From the NCBI GenBank assembly GCA_021234155.1, contig JAJEKV010000482.1, positions 62,001 through 126,000 of the forward strand: 64,000 nucleotides of DNA, written 5' to 3'. The position numbers and the translations under genes are program-made. Below, piece after piece: positions 1 to 10,059 of the stretch (position 1 is its first letter; every line of letters starts with the position of its first letter). Under the pieces are notes generated by a model that was given only the letters and a program-made list of their open reading frames with translations, did not search any database and was not told the DNA's origin. Origin of the DNA: Isoetes taiwanensis (Eukaryota; Streptophyta; Lycopodiopsida; Isoetales; Isoetaceae).

Positions 1-867
1 TGCCCTACGTCACCCCCTGTGTGAATATGCACCCAAACCAAAGGGGGTTTAAGGGGGATTTTAATTTAAATGTGTTGGACCCAATGGTTGTGTTAATTAA
101 TGTCAATGGTAGTTATGTGTTGGTTGTTAATGTCAATGGTTGTTGGGGGATTTAATTTTTATATGTTGGATGTTAATGGTTTGTGTTGCAAAAAAAAAAT
201 TTTGGCCCCTTCGGGGCCTTAGGGACGCCCCCCAGTGTGACAAAAATTCTAGAATTCAAACCAGAAAAAAACTAGAATTCATTTGAGGCTTTCATCACAT
301 GTAGCTTTTGAATTTTATCGCAATAAAACAAATAGAACATAAGTAAAAGTTACCATAAAGATAGAGCAGATTGATTCCATTATTCTGAAAGTCATAAAGT
401 TTGCAACACCCATACACAAACATTTTTCAACTGGAATTTAACAGCAGCCTTTGGCCTCCATGGATTCTTGTGGTGAGAAACCAAAGTGGAAAACTTTTCT
501 GCTTGTTAGCACAAGGATCTAGAAGCCTTGGAATTTGCTTAATAACTGCCTCAAAATCTAAAAATGCATGGTAATTTTTTGCAAGCTTCATTCGAAATGT
601 CATAAAACAATATCCAATAGCGCAATCCTGTATTAATCAACTGGTAGGATGTGAAAGCCTACCAAACCCGGCCAAAAAATTGCTATTTTAGCATAGATAA
701 CTTAACCAAACATATCCATATCATACACTATCAAAAAGATCTCGGAGAGAGCTTTCCAACGCAATAAAAATCATCTCAAACAGAGCTCTGGATCAAAAGT
801 TATAATCAGAAATGTGTTGCCGACGGGGAAACTGCACTACATGCGCCCTTCAAGCCCTTCATGTGCC
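1..867. other. Intergenic, no gene seen
   Basis: I see no supported gene here. Positions 60-190 contain loosely repeated T/G-rich phrases around the word AATGGTTGTGTT. The rest is unremarkable AT-rich sequence with no coding run, hairpin or transposon end that I can recognise. Confidence 0.5.
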
Positions 868-1096
868 CATTATGCACCACACACAAAAAAAGAGGGTTTT
901 TGTTGTGAGCCATTGGTTGTTGACCATTATGCACCACACGCACAAAAAGAGGGCTTTTGTTGTGAGCCATTTGATTGTTGCCCATTATGCACCACACACA
1001 CAAAAAGAGGGCTTTTGTTGTGAGCCATTGGTTGTTGACCATTATGCACCACATGCACAAAAAAAGGGCTTTTGTTGTGAGCCATTGGTTGTTGAC
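868..1096. repeat. 57-58-bp tandem minisatellite, four units
   Basis: Four near-identical units start at 868, 925, 983 and 1040, each opening with CATTATGCACCACA and closing with GAGCCATTGGTTGTTGAC. A fifth start at 1097 decays into an A-run. Open frames on both strands here (up to 121 codons) just read the repeat and its shadow. They change register between units and resemble no protein, so I treat them as non-coding. Confidence 0.9.
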
Positions 1097-1177
1097 CATT
1101 GGAAAAAAAAAAAAGGGCTAAAATCAATGGCTCAGAAATGGTGCACACTAGATGTACGCATTAGTACATCCATTTGA

Positions 1178-1958
1178 ATACATCACGAAATCATAGGAAA
1201 ACCTTAGTGAAAAGCGTACAAAAACACAAAGAAAACCCCCTGTTATTATGCTACATATTCTCTCGGGAATCCTTCAAGACTAAGGTTTTTTAATCCTGAC
1301 AGTAACATGTTAGCTGTGCTCCTTGATTGGGTCCCATAGGTCGATTGGTCTCCATGGACGATAAATTCAATACAGAAACTAGAAAAAGTTGCCTTGGGCC
1401 CTGCCGGTTAAAGGGGTCAAACCCTTGATTATGGCAAAATTAATAGGCTTGCCCTTGCGCATTCGCCCATTTATTTGTTGCAATGGGCTCTCACATAGGT
1501 TTAACCTCTTCTTAACTGGCAGGCTTTTTTATCCGTTCGATCTTCGGCCTTGGTTGCAACACTCTGATAAGGCATAATCGACACAAGGAGGCGTGATAAC
1601 CTGCCTATGCGCTACATATTATCTTACATCTTGCTAAGGATTTAGTTTCAATCTTGGGCATTGATAATCTAGCACTGGGTCTGATAATCCAAGCTCAGAT
1701 TATTGACAATCTTGTTGTGGAGTGCTATTTTGGTATGGATTCATGCTATGAGATGCCTGCGGGTCGAGAGGATAAATGCCTCTGCTTGCCCTTTACACTA
1801 AATAAACGGGCGAGCCCATAAATAAATGAGGGTGTTGTAAGGGGCTATTTATTTGTTGTAAGAAGCAAACATGGATGTTTCCCTTCATAAAAACATGTCA
1901 AATTGTATCTATAAGAACATTAAGACATAAACAACAGAGCTCATGCTATTTTAAGAGT
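1178..1958. other. Intergenic with short palindromic modules
   Basis: No gene is supported. The stretch carries modules that recur near 56.4-56.8 kb. The 13-mer CCGGTTAAAGGGG at 1404-1416 reappears reverse-complemented at 56,448-56,460. GGGCGAGCCCATAAATAAAT near 1810 resembles the palindrome arm at 56,391-56,420. A small hairpin, GCCCATTTATT...AATGGGC, lies at 1465-1490. Confidence 0.45.
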
Positions 1959-1959
1959 G

Positions 1960-2290
1960 GCGGGCGGTTAAGGGTCATCACCGGGATTAAAAAACCCCCC
2001 CATCATTTTGGGTTTTCGAGAAAAAACCCTAGTGATAAACCTTCAGCAAGGGGCTTGGACAATCCTAAGGCTACTGCAGCCGAAAGTGCATGTCATTGGA
2101 ATACCTGCACAACACAAACACTAAAATACATACATGAGATAAAACCTCCAAATTGAAGGGGTTGGTTGCACGTGATAAGCAACAAAACATTAAAGAAATA
2201 TAAGCTGGTCACGTGTGCCACACGAAACAATAAATGATGCAATATGTGTGTTGGGGGGGGGGAGAGAGAGAGAGGAAATGAAATGACATA
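1960..2290. mobile_element. Decayed copy related to the E1/E2 elements
   Basis: Two blocks match the E2 element in the same order. The first is an inverted-repeat hairpin at about 1974-2040 (TCATCACCGGG ... CCCTAGTGATAAAC), matching 37,312-37,373. The second, at 2194-2226 (CTGGTCACGTGTGCCACACG), matches the 68-bp repeat at 37,734-37,901. No clear termini are visible, so I read it as a truncated relative. A G-run and a short GA tract at 2253-2276 sit next to the LINE-A tail. Confidence 0.45.
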
Positions 2291-2552
2291 TATATAAATA
2301 TTACGTCTGCAGACCACCAGGTCTATGAGACGTTCAATGAGTACAATCAACATTGTAGAAAATATCTTCTAATGCATCTTCAGATAGAAATGCATTAGTT
2401 CCCTCCCACTCATCCTTGTTCTCTCTTTACAATTAGATAATTTCAATAAATGGTCTCGATGCTCAAGCAATTCTATAATAAATTGTCCTATCTTATTGCT
2501 TGGTAGATGAAAGAATTCCCTCAAATTATCACAAGTAACTTGATGCTTACCC

Positions 2553-3330
2553 CTAAGATATGTATGCTGAACAACTTAGAAGCATATGTGCTTCATCTTC
2601 AACGGCATTCGCATCACACAACTTACATACTCTTAAAGCATGTGGAATGTGATTCCAGCACCCTACTTCCACGCCCAGCCTGTGTGAACTAAGTCTCATT
2701 CTGCTGATTGCATGCCTGAACTTAACTGAAATCCCCATCTCGAGATATTCCGGTGGTTGCAGGTGAGGGTTAATAAACTGCTTATAATACTCTTTTTTGA
2801 CTTCTGGAACGCGCCATGACTTTTCTACCATATGCTCTTGCACCCAGGACCTAAGATCACCATGATATGCAAGAAGATCGTGAGGGTTGAGATTCCACTT
2901 CCTCATCCATATCTCTACCTCCGCATACCAGCCCTTATGTCTAGTTGCTTCCAAAGCCATATCGGGTATGATATGGTTTTGCCTCCCAAGCTGCACTTTA
3001 CAGACATAAGCAAGCGTCCTACATAATGCCTCTGCCTTTAAACGCATCATCCCACATTCAGCCAATAGCATATCATATGGAGTCTGTGCTTTAACACCCA
3101 GTTCTGTTCTAAAAAACTTTTTTTTGAACCTTCTCAATTTTCCTCCAAGTGTCGTCTGCCAAACCAGGTGCCCACACTTTACACCCATACAATAATACCG
3201 ACTGTACCAGCACAACATATAATGTCCTTTTAAGGCTGAAATTCCAAATTTCAGCTTTAGCACTTCTACGTTGCATGCTGTAAAGAGCTTTCAAACCACC
3301 ATTGATCTTTGTTCCACTGCCTGATTCCAA
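2553..3330 (-). pseudogene. LINE-A ORF2 C-terminal region
   Basis: The frame encodes the region after the reverse transcriptase palm. It includes a stretch matching the same part of LINE-B (8,979-10,055), for example LYGCxVWAP and ELGVKAQTPY. It ends in a cysteine/histidine motif (CKLCDANAVEDEAHMLLSC), the zinc-binding tail typical of many LINE ORF2 proteins. Two overlapping frames (2553-3263 and 3109-3330) show one frameshift between them. Confidence 0.8.
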
Positions 3331-3441
3331 CTGGGGTTCTTATCTACCTGAATACCCAAATATTTGTATGAATCCACAATTTCCACCTGATCGCCTTTAT
3401 AATAGAACTTAAGATGGTCCACTTAAGGGCCCCAAATACAA

Positions 3442-4415
3442 TCATTTTGCTTTGGCCATATTCACCTTCATACCTTTACTATCACAAAAGTCTGCTAAAG
3501 CCTCTAGATGCTTCTGCATACCTGTTACTGGCCTTGATAAAATTACTACATCATCAGCATATAGTAATAGTAACACCACATACTGACCCAATGCCATGCC
3601 ATCTCCTCCATACCTTAAAACCCATTCCTCAAGCTGGTCTATAAATAGACCAAACAACGCGGGAGACATAGGGCAGCCCTGTTTAACACCGATGTTACTG
3701 ACTACTACTTCTTGACATTCTTCATAACAGGGGAAAGATAATCGGACCAATACTTTCTCATACAACAGTTTTATTGCCTGTCTCAGTTCGCCTGGGATCC
3801 CAAGTTTATCCATTCTTTCCCACAAATTACTTCGATCTACCGTGTTGAATGCTTTGGTATAGTCCACAAAGAGGGCATATAGGGGTTTCCTTGTCCCTGT
3901 GACTAGATCCACCATTGCATGCAATGCTACTCTATGGTAGATTTTTTGGGCCTGAAGCCTGCTTGTCCCATAGCCCTAACATTAGTTTCTTCAGCCCAAT
4001 CACTAATTTTGATATTCATCATGGTTGCGAAAAACTTTGCAAATAGACTACTAATCATAATCATTCTATAGTTACCTGGATCGTCTACATCTCTAGACTT
4101 ATGTAAAGGGACAACCCTGTTCATTTGCCATGGTCGTGGAAATTCATCTCGTAGGAGTGCATTCATCAGCTTGAGGAGGATTTCGCGCGTCTTCTCACCA
4201 GCCCACTTAAACATTTCCGCTACCAAACCAATTGCATCCGCAACCTTCCCATTAGCTAGTTTCTGCAGTCCCATATCAATATCATTCATTGTAAAACCCC
4301 ATTTATCATCTGTAAAATGTTGTATGCTAATCCTATCCTCCAATCCTGGAACATGGTACAATTTTTGCACCTGGCCTAGTAATGCCTCTACATCCAAAGC
4401 AACATTTTGGTTCAA
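3442..4415 (-). pseudogene. LINE-A reverse transcriptase
   Basis: Two adjacent frames (3927-4415, then 3442-3924) hold the core reverse transcriptase blocks in order: NGKVADAIG, MNRVVPLHKS, GQAGFRPKKST, LFVDYTKAFNTVD, GVKQGCPMSPALFGLFID and the catalytic YADDVVIL at about 3530-3560. The enzyme would make cDNA from the LINE RNA at a nicked target. A frame break near 3925 shows the copy is dead. The GVKQGCPMSP block and the C-terminal tail group it with LINE-B rather than with the L1 copies at 22-28 and 57-60 kb. Confidence 0.88.
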
Positions 4416-4464
4416 CTGTGGCTTAAGCCTATTCCCCTTTTAGGTTCAACAAGCAACTCTCGAA

Positions 4465-5036
4465 TCATATGCAAATGTTTTTGGTAAAGCCATCAGTTTT
4501 TTTTGTTATTACTAGCTGCATATATTCTTTTTTAAGCTTCTTCCTTCTTTTCCCATGTGCATTTTTGAACTCCTTTCTTTTCATTTTGCATTCCCTATCA
4601 AACCAGTTGTTGCATGGCAGTTTTTTTAGTTTTCTTTGGGAGATAAAACATCTCGCGGCTGATTCGAGGACCAATTCACCAAGCAAAGTACTGAGGTCAT
4701 CAGCTTTATCTGGCCATATCAATGTACTTGCGTTCAATTCACACATCGCTTCATATTCACTAGCTTTATTGTACCGCATACTTATCTTAGGTGCAACCTT
4801 TGCGGTATCTTGAATAAATTCATGCTTCTCCATGCTCACAGTTACTGTTATAGGCACATGATCAGATTCTGATCGATCATCACCAATATTAATATCTGGT
4901 ATCTGGTCCATCAGTTGTGGCTTTGCAATAACCAGGTCAACAACACTAGCACCTCTAGATGTAAACTTTCCCGAGTTAGGATATTTACATATCCCATTAT
5001 TATATATTATCATATCCAGTCCCGTACACAGATTCA
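4465..5036 (-). pseudogene. LINE-A endonuclease, C-terminal part
   Basis: Reads the last third of an AP-type endonuclease, including ASVVDLVIAKPQLM and the SDHVPITVTV block whose Asp-His pair belongs to the active site. At the upper edge the frame runs ILNLCTGLDMIIYNNG. The Ile codon comes from the duplicated GTAT/ATAC at the insertion point, and the N-terminal residues continue at 20,211. A lysine-rich linker toward the reverse transcriptase follows. Confidence 0.85.
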
Positions 5037-5040
5037 GTAT

Positions 5041-5065
5041 AAGTCGTATTTAATTAAAGTGGGAC
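5041..5065. repeat. Left terminal inverted repeat of the 15-kb element
   Basis: 25 bp, a perfect inverted match to 20,182-20,206. The next bases (GTGGGACTCATTCCATTCCC) hold further GTGGGA/TCCCAC words, also present inside the right end (GAGTCCCA twice), so subterminal motifs are shared. Confidence 0.92.
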
Positions 5066-5356
5066 TCATTCCATTCCCACTTTTTTTTGGAACCCTGTTA
5101 TTTTACACAAAAAGGAGCACCCCGACCCGAAAACTGTCCATAATTCGAATTTTTGTCTGTTAGTGTGCATCCAAGCTTTCTTCCAGTTATCTTGGATAGC
5201 GAGTCGAGAACAAGAACAATGCAACTCAAACATTGGAATTTCATTACAGATTGAAACCAAAGTTCTAGTTGAAAAACATTCTTAGTTGAACATTTTGGCT
5301 CTATTTTCTTAGGTGGGTAGACAAGAGATCACAAATTCCAACAAAAATTAAGCAAA

Positions 5357-5904
5357 TTCTGGGAAAGGACTCGCAAGAGACACAAAACCGATAGGCTTGT
5401 CATTCATCACAGCAGCAGTATACAATGTTTGGAAGAATAGAGAGGGGTAGCCGACCATAGGAACAATATCGGACTACCCCGTAAAAAGAAATGTGCACAG
5501 GCAATATAAAAGGGTAATGGCGACAACTTCTCATCGGGATAAAAAACCCCGCCCTTTCGGGTTTTCGAGGAAAACCCTAATGAGAAATGGTCGCCAACAA
5601 CCTTGAATGTGTTGCCTGGAAAACCGAAAGAGATGAGTTGATGGCGAACACAAAATATAGCAGGACCCCAGAAGAGGGCGGAAGCCTGCAAGCAACACAA
5701 AAACCCCTAAAAAAATACCCGTGAATGGTTAGAGAAAAGCAAACTCATGCCCTCACGCAGCAGGGCGGGAAGGGAGGGAAGCAACGAGAATAGAAGAAGA
5801 GTCGCCAGGAGAAGACGCCGATAACCGGTGCGAAAGAGGAAATAGCCTTATATAGCAGCTCGTCCTTTCCCAGAATGGCGATCCGATGGCTCGGATCGAT
5901 GCTA
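5357..5904. mobile_element. E1-A: short rolling-circle-like element with asymmetric TIRs
   Basis: 548 bp. It starts TTCTGGGAAAGGACTCGC. The inverted copy of that start (GTCCTTTCCCAGAA, 5862-5875) lies 29 bp inside the other end and is followed by a hairpin (GATCCGATGGCTCGGATC, 5880-5897) and the terminal GATGCTA. There is no target duplication. The next copy, E1-B, begins at the very next base. Asymmetric TIRs plus a near-terminal hairpin are described for the Helitron2/Helentron branch of rolling-circle elements; this assignment is an inference, as no Rep-helicase is present. A minus-strand TATA sequence and a 60-bp hairpin (5528-5590) lie inside. Confidence 0.6.
5846..5858 (-). promoter_or_regulatory. 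TATA-like motif in E1-A end
   Basis: On the minus strand GCTATATAAGG lies just inside the shared E1 end and points into the element. It is conserved in E1-B (about 11,395-11,407). E2-A and E2-B have GGCTATATATATG at the equivalent place. A pyrimidine-rich leader follows, as in plant 5' UTRs. Promoter activity is inferred. Confidence 0.4.
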
Positions 5905-6061
5905 TTCTGGGAAAGGACTCGCAAGAGACACAAAACCGGCCGACTACCAAAGAACTTCCCTAACTATAAGCCGAGGGCGTAAAACCTGCAAGCAACACAA
6001 AGAACTCAAAAAAACACCCGTGAATGGTTAGAGAAAATTCAACATATAGCAGAAAAAGAGA

Positions 6062-6345
6062 GCATCACCCCAATAGGGTGGAGAACAGCAGCACCCAACG
6101 GGTGGAAAACAATTTGGAAAACAATTACGTAAAAAGAAATATGCGTCACCCTGGAGGTAGAAATAAACAGCATCACCCGCAGGTGGAAATAGCATCACCA
6201 CCATGGTGGAAAAAAGCGTCACCCAACGGGTGGATAACAATCATGTAAAAAGAAATATGCATTGCAAAATAATGCTAGACAATTTTACAACATCACTAAA
6301 GATGATAAATAGATATGAATGTCACCATCACGGTGGAAAAAAACA
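6062..6345. repeat. Cluster of seven CACC...GGTG mini-hairpins
   Basis: Short inverted repeats recur every 30-45 bp: CACCCCAATAGGGTG, CACCCAACGGGTGG, CACCCTGGAGGT, CACCCGCAGGTGG, CACCACCATGGTGG, CACCCAACGGGTGG and CACCATCACGGTGG. Each is usually preceded by AGCA or GCAT and followed by AAAA. Loops vary while stems stay paired. Confidence 0.75.
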
Positions 6346-6467
6346 GCACCACCCAACAAAAAACGGTCCATAAAAAAACGCGACATCTAGAGAAAGATAA
6401 GCATCAATGTAAAACCATAAAAAAGAACATCAAGAACATGAAACAAACTAAAAGTGGCCATTAAAAT

Positions 6468-6806
6468 GTGCCCAATATAACAGCTTGTATATAACAATGT
6501 AAGACACGCCATGTCTAGATAGAGAAGCATAAAAAGGAAAAATGATCCAATAGAAACCCATGTCGCAAAATCTCAATGTGGTGCCAAACGCAATATGCAT
6601 CATATCCAGATAAAGTTAAATAGCAACACCATGCACAAATTAGAGTGTGCCCAATACAATACCTTGTGGACAACAACGTAGGACAGCCCATATCTAAATA
6701 AAGAGAAGCATAAAATGAAAGATAATCCAATATAAACCCATGTCGGAAAATCTCAATGCAGTGCCAAACGCAATATACATCCTATCTAGATAAAGCCAAA
6801 TAGCAA
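6468..6806. repeat. ~179-bp imperfect tandem duplication
   Basis: Two copies start at about 6468 and 6647 with GTGCCCAATA. They share AAACCCATGTCG, AAAATCTCAATG and GTGCCAAACGCAATAT in order. Divergence is moderate, so the duplication is not recent. Confidence 0.75.
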
Positions 6807-8271
6807 ATATGCCAAAGATATGTAATGAGCATACCAAATAGAAAAAGATCCGCTACAAGTGCAAAAACCCTCAAAAAGACAAACTAGAAACCTGTGTGTG
6901 TGGAGTTGGAGCGCAAAGCACATAGCGGGAGGAGAAGAAGAGGAGCGCCACCACCACCCAAGCAATCGGATAGGATAAAGGACGTAGAGAGGAAGGAGAG
7001 GAGCGAAAAAGAGGGCCGCCGGAGGCGCTGAAGGATAGTGACGGGCCAGGCACGCGAACGAAGGCAAGCGAGCTAAAGAAATTATATGAGCACGGGCAAG
7101 TGGGTCTCGTTTGGAGTAGCAGGGGGAGAAAGGGAACCAGGGTCTGAAGAGTCTGGTTCAAGCGCGAGGGAAGCTTCGCTGCTGGACGACGAGAACAAAG
7201 GCCAGCGAAGCGAGCCGCGGAGAGAAAAGCGAAATCGAAGAAGAAGAGCCAAAAAACGCCTGCTATGGACGGCATCAACTCAATGACCTGAAAAAGGGAG
7301 GAACATTAGAGAACAAAAACAATGAAAAAGAAAAGGACGCCGCCACGATGATGAATCGAAGGAAGGGCCCGGCATAGATGACTGATTTGAATACAAATGC
7401 CGGACCGAAGTCCGTGAATGGGGCTACGGACCGAAGTCCAAGAATGTGGCTATTATCCCTTCCGAACCTGTGGCCAATATCTAGAGGGAGATAAGTCAAC
7501 AAAGGAACCCTTCATCAAGAATCCCCAAAAAGAATAAACAATAACGATAAATAAGAAGGAAGAAGAACAAGTAACCGAGATAATAAGGCAAAGAGGAAAA
7601 ACTTACGCATAGGAATGAAAAAATGCATAGACATAAAGATCGAACGAGAAACATGGAGATGTTGAGTAGAGTCGCACACCACGTAGCGAGCGCGAGAGGA
7701 CGAGGACCGCCAGCAACCGTGAGTACGAACCTCAACATGTGGACCCTGCATATCGAGCAAACGGAGAAACGGGGAAGAATGATAAAAACTGGGGGCTAAA
7801 AGAACATGAAAAGTCAACCATGTCTAATAAAGCAACGTCTCGAAACTTACACAATGAGTATGTAATATCATATATAGGGAGCAAAGCTATGCACGAAAAA
7901 TCAACCTACTGCGAACATGACAAAGTGGAGCTAACGAAAACAAAGAAGCTCCCAAATCCATAAAATGGGTACCCCGAACAATATCACCCGTCACCCATGT
8001 TCAAGAATAGAAAATATAACTTCATGAAGCAACAAATAAGTGCGCTAATAAAGTGAGCAAAGGAAGCAACAAACACGAGAGCTCCCCGATGATCATGCCA
8101 AAAAAGAAAAAAAATCTTAAACACAACCCCCAAATATTCAAAACCCAGTATCGGACCAAACCAAATATAGAATATACATATAAGAAATTTAGCCACAAAG
8201 GAGAAAGAGGTGGAAAACATGTCACAACATACTTGAATGGAACAGAAGAACGACAAGAGGAGGGGAGAGAG

Positions 8272-8276
<5 letters not shown>

Positions 8277-8307
<31 letters not shown>
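8277..8307. repeat. GA microsatellite at SINE tail
   Basis: An uninterrupted (GA)n tract directly downstream (minus sense) of the SINE 3' end. It fits a simple-sequence tail generated or extended on retroposition. Confidence 0.85.
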
Positions 8308-8308
<1 letters not shown>

Positions 8309-8309
<1 letters not shown>

Positions 8310-8487
8310 TATTTTTTACGTCGTAGCACAAGCCAGCATCCCCTCAGGATATACGACGCTCCCTCTTCAAGGAGCACCACCCCCTACAAGGATACCAGGG
8401 GCCAAAGGTCCTAGGATGCCAAGATCCTAGTGAGGTTCGAACACGAGACCTCAATATGCTAGACGAAAGTGGACTAACCACACGACC

Positions 8488-8490
<3 letters not shown>
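8309..8490 (-). mobile_element. tRNA-derived SINE
   Basis: On the minus strand, a tRNA-like head starts near 8490. It has an A-box-like TGGTTAGTCCAC (8470-8481) and a B-box GTTCGAACCTC (8432-8442), the two internal RNA polymerase III promoter elements. A non-tRNA body follows, ending GCTACGACGTAAAAAATA and then the (CT)n tail. The end word GACGTAA is shared with the ends of LINE-A and LINE-B, suggesting one of those LINEs mobilised it. It sits in the microsatellite tail of LINE-B. Confidence 0.7.

Positions 8491-8545
<55 letters not shown>
8489..8545. repeat. GA microsatellite between SINE and LINE-B
   Basis: A long (GA)n tract continuing into (GAA)n on the plus strand. On the minus strand it is the CTTCTT...CTCT tail immediately after the LINE-B 3' end. 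Confidence 0.85.
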
Positions 8546-8548
<3 letters not shown>

Positions 8549-10055
8549 AGAAGAAGAAGTGAAGTATATTACGTCCATGGGAGGCCTAATAGGCCTATTA
8601 GACGACATCTTTAAACATTTGTATAAAAAAGTAGATGAGTCTCTGCATCCTCATCTAGCTCATCACTCTCACTCATGTTTTCAACAACTTCCCATAGGTT
8701 GTTTAGTTTTTAATACAACTTTCTCTAACTGTAATAGTTCTATTAAATAGGCACCAATCAAACTCCCTCTAGGGTGAAGAATGATTGGAGATTTTCAACA
8801 CATATTCCATACTTATCTCGTATGCTTGAGTATGCAACACAAGATAATAGGGCATGTTCCTCATCTTCGACTTTGTCTTCTCCACATATCTGGCAGTATC
8901 TCTGTTCTAGGCACCACGTGACCCCACCTTCCTGTTTCTACTTCCAGATGATGTGAACTAAGACGGATTCTGCTGATATTATGTCTTTTTTTTTATGGAA
9001 ATATTCTCGTCCAGGTAGCCTGCCTTCTCCAAATTGGGATTCATTATTTGCTTGTAAAGGATCATCTTGGTTTTTGGTTGCAGCCATAGTTTCTTCTGAA
9101 TCTTCTCAAATACCCATTGCCTTAGATCTGCATGTACTAAAACTGCCTCCTTGTGTTGAATACCCCATTTTGCAAACCAATTTTCTACATCCTTAAACCA
9201 TCCCTTGTCCCTGCTGGATTGCATAGCCAATTGTGGAATTCTTGATTGATCCATTTGTAGCAATTTCTGGAGATATCTGATACACCTTAAGATGGCTTCA
9301 CCCTCTAACGGCATGGTCCCACTTTCTGCCAACATCATGGGATATGGGGTTTGGGCTTTTACCCCTAACTCCAATCTCAAGAATTTCTTCAGGACTTGCT
9401 CTACATCATCCCAAAGACCTTGAGGCAAACTCGGTCCCCAAATTTCACATCCGTATAAAACCACACTCTGTACTAGTGACTCAAAGAGTCTTATTTTAAG
9501 ATGCCAGGACCATAGGAATGCTTTCCTACACATACTCTGCATAGCATACAGGGCTTTGTGCCCGCCATCAATTCTCTGATTAACACAAGTGTTCCATCTA
9601 TGATTTCTGTGGAAAATCAATCCTAAATATTTATAGGAATCACATGGGCTTACCGTGTTTCCCTGATATGTAAAGGATGCTTGCTCAATAGCTCCAACCG
9701 TCATGGTATTCGTTTTTTCCAAGTTAACCTGCATCCCTGTATCATCACAAAATCTTGCCAATCCATTCAAGTGACTCTGCAAGTGCTCCCTAGAGCGTGA
9801 AAAAATCACGACATCGTCAGCATACATCAAAAGCAAGAGCACATATCCATGGATTTCAACACCGCATGGACAATTCTCTCGCAACACTTCTTCGAGTCTA
9901 TCAATAAATAGCCCGAATAATGTGGGAGACATAGGACACCCCTGTTTTACCCCAATTGTGCTCTCTGTAAATTCTGATTTTTCTAAAGAAAGAGGCCATG
10001 AAAGCTGAACTAAGATCTTCTCATAAAGAAGACTTACTGCATCTTGCAAGTCCTT
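8549..10055 (-). mobile_element. LINE-B, 5'-truncated non-LTR retrotransposon
   Basis: Starts abruptly within the reverse transcriptase near 10,055 and runs to a 3' end with TGGACGTAATATACTT and a microsatellite tail. 5' truncation is the usual outcome of target-primed reverse transcription. It is the same family as LINE-A by protein similarity and 3' end, and is nested in E1-B. Confidence 0.82.
8979..10055 (-). pseudogene. LINE-B reverse transcriptase and C-terminal region
   Basis: An unusually long open frame for this window, in order: GVKQGCPMSPTLFGLFIDRLEE, the catalytic YADDVVIF (about 9810-9835), NLEKTNTM, YKYLGLIFHRNHRWN, SLVQSVVLYGCEIWGPS and FLRLELGVKAQTPYP. The open frame extends upstream to 10,412, but residues before about LPSLPKDLQ are E1-B sequence, not LINE. 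Downstream of 8979 frameshifts intervene, after which an EDEEHALLSC-type tail is still readable near 8,850. The central domains are intact and therefore fairly young. Confidence 0.82.
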
Positions 10056-10059
10056 CGGG

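Larger units (their letters stand above)
2305..5040 (-). mobile_element. LINE-A, 3' half (non-LTR retrotransposon)
   Basis: Read on the minus strand from 5040 downwards, this is the end of an AP-type endonuclease, a reverse transcriptase and a C-terminal zinc-knuckle-like region. It ends at a short hairpin followed by GACGTAATAT near 2305. The coding frame is broken by several frameshifts and stops. The 5' half of the same copy lies at 20,207-21,700. The two halves join in frame if the 15-kb insertion and one GTAT copy are removed. The endonuclease plus reverse transcriptase order is that of apurinic-endonuclease LINEs; I cannot fix the clade. Confidence 0.9.

Noticed and set aside
812-1177. 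121-codon plus-strand frame and minus-strand frames over the minisatellite
   Set aside because: They read a 57-58-bp repeat whose unit length shifts frame between copies; no domain.
6515-7817. Many minus-strand frames rich in Leu, Phe and Ser
   Set aside because: Shadow of the purine-rich plus strand of E1-B; no recognisable domain.
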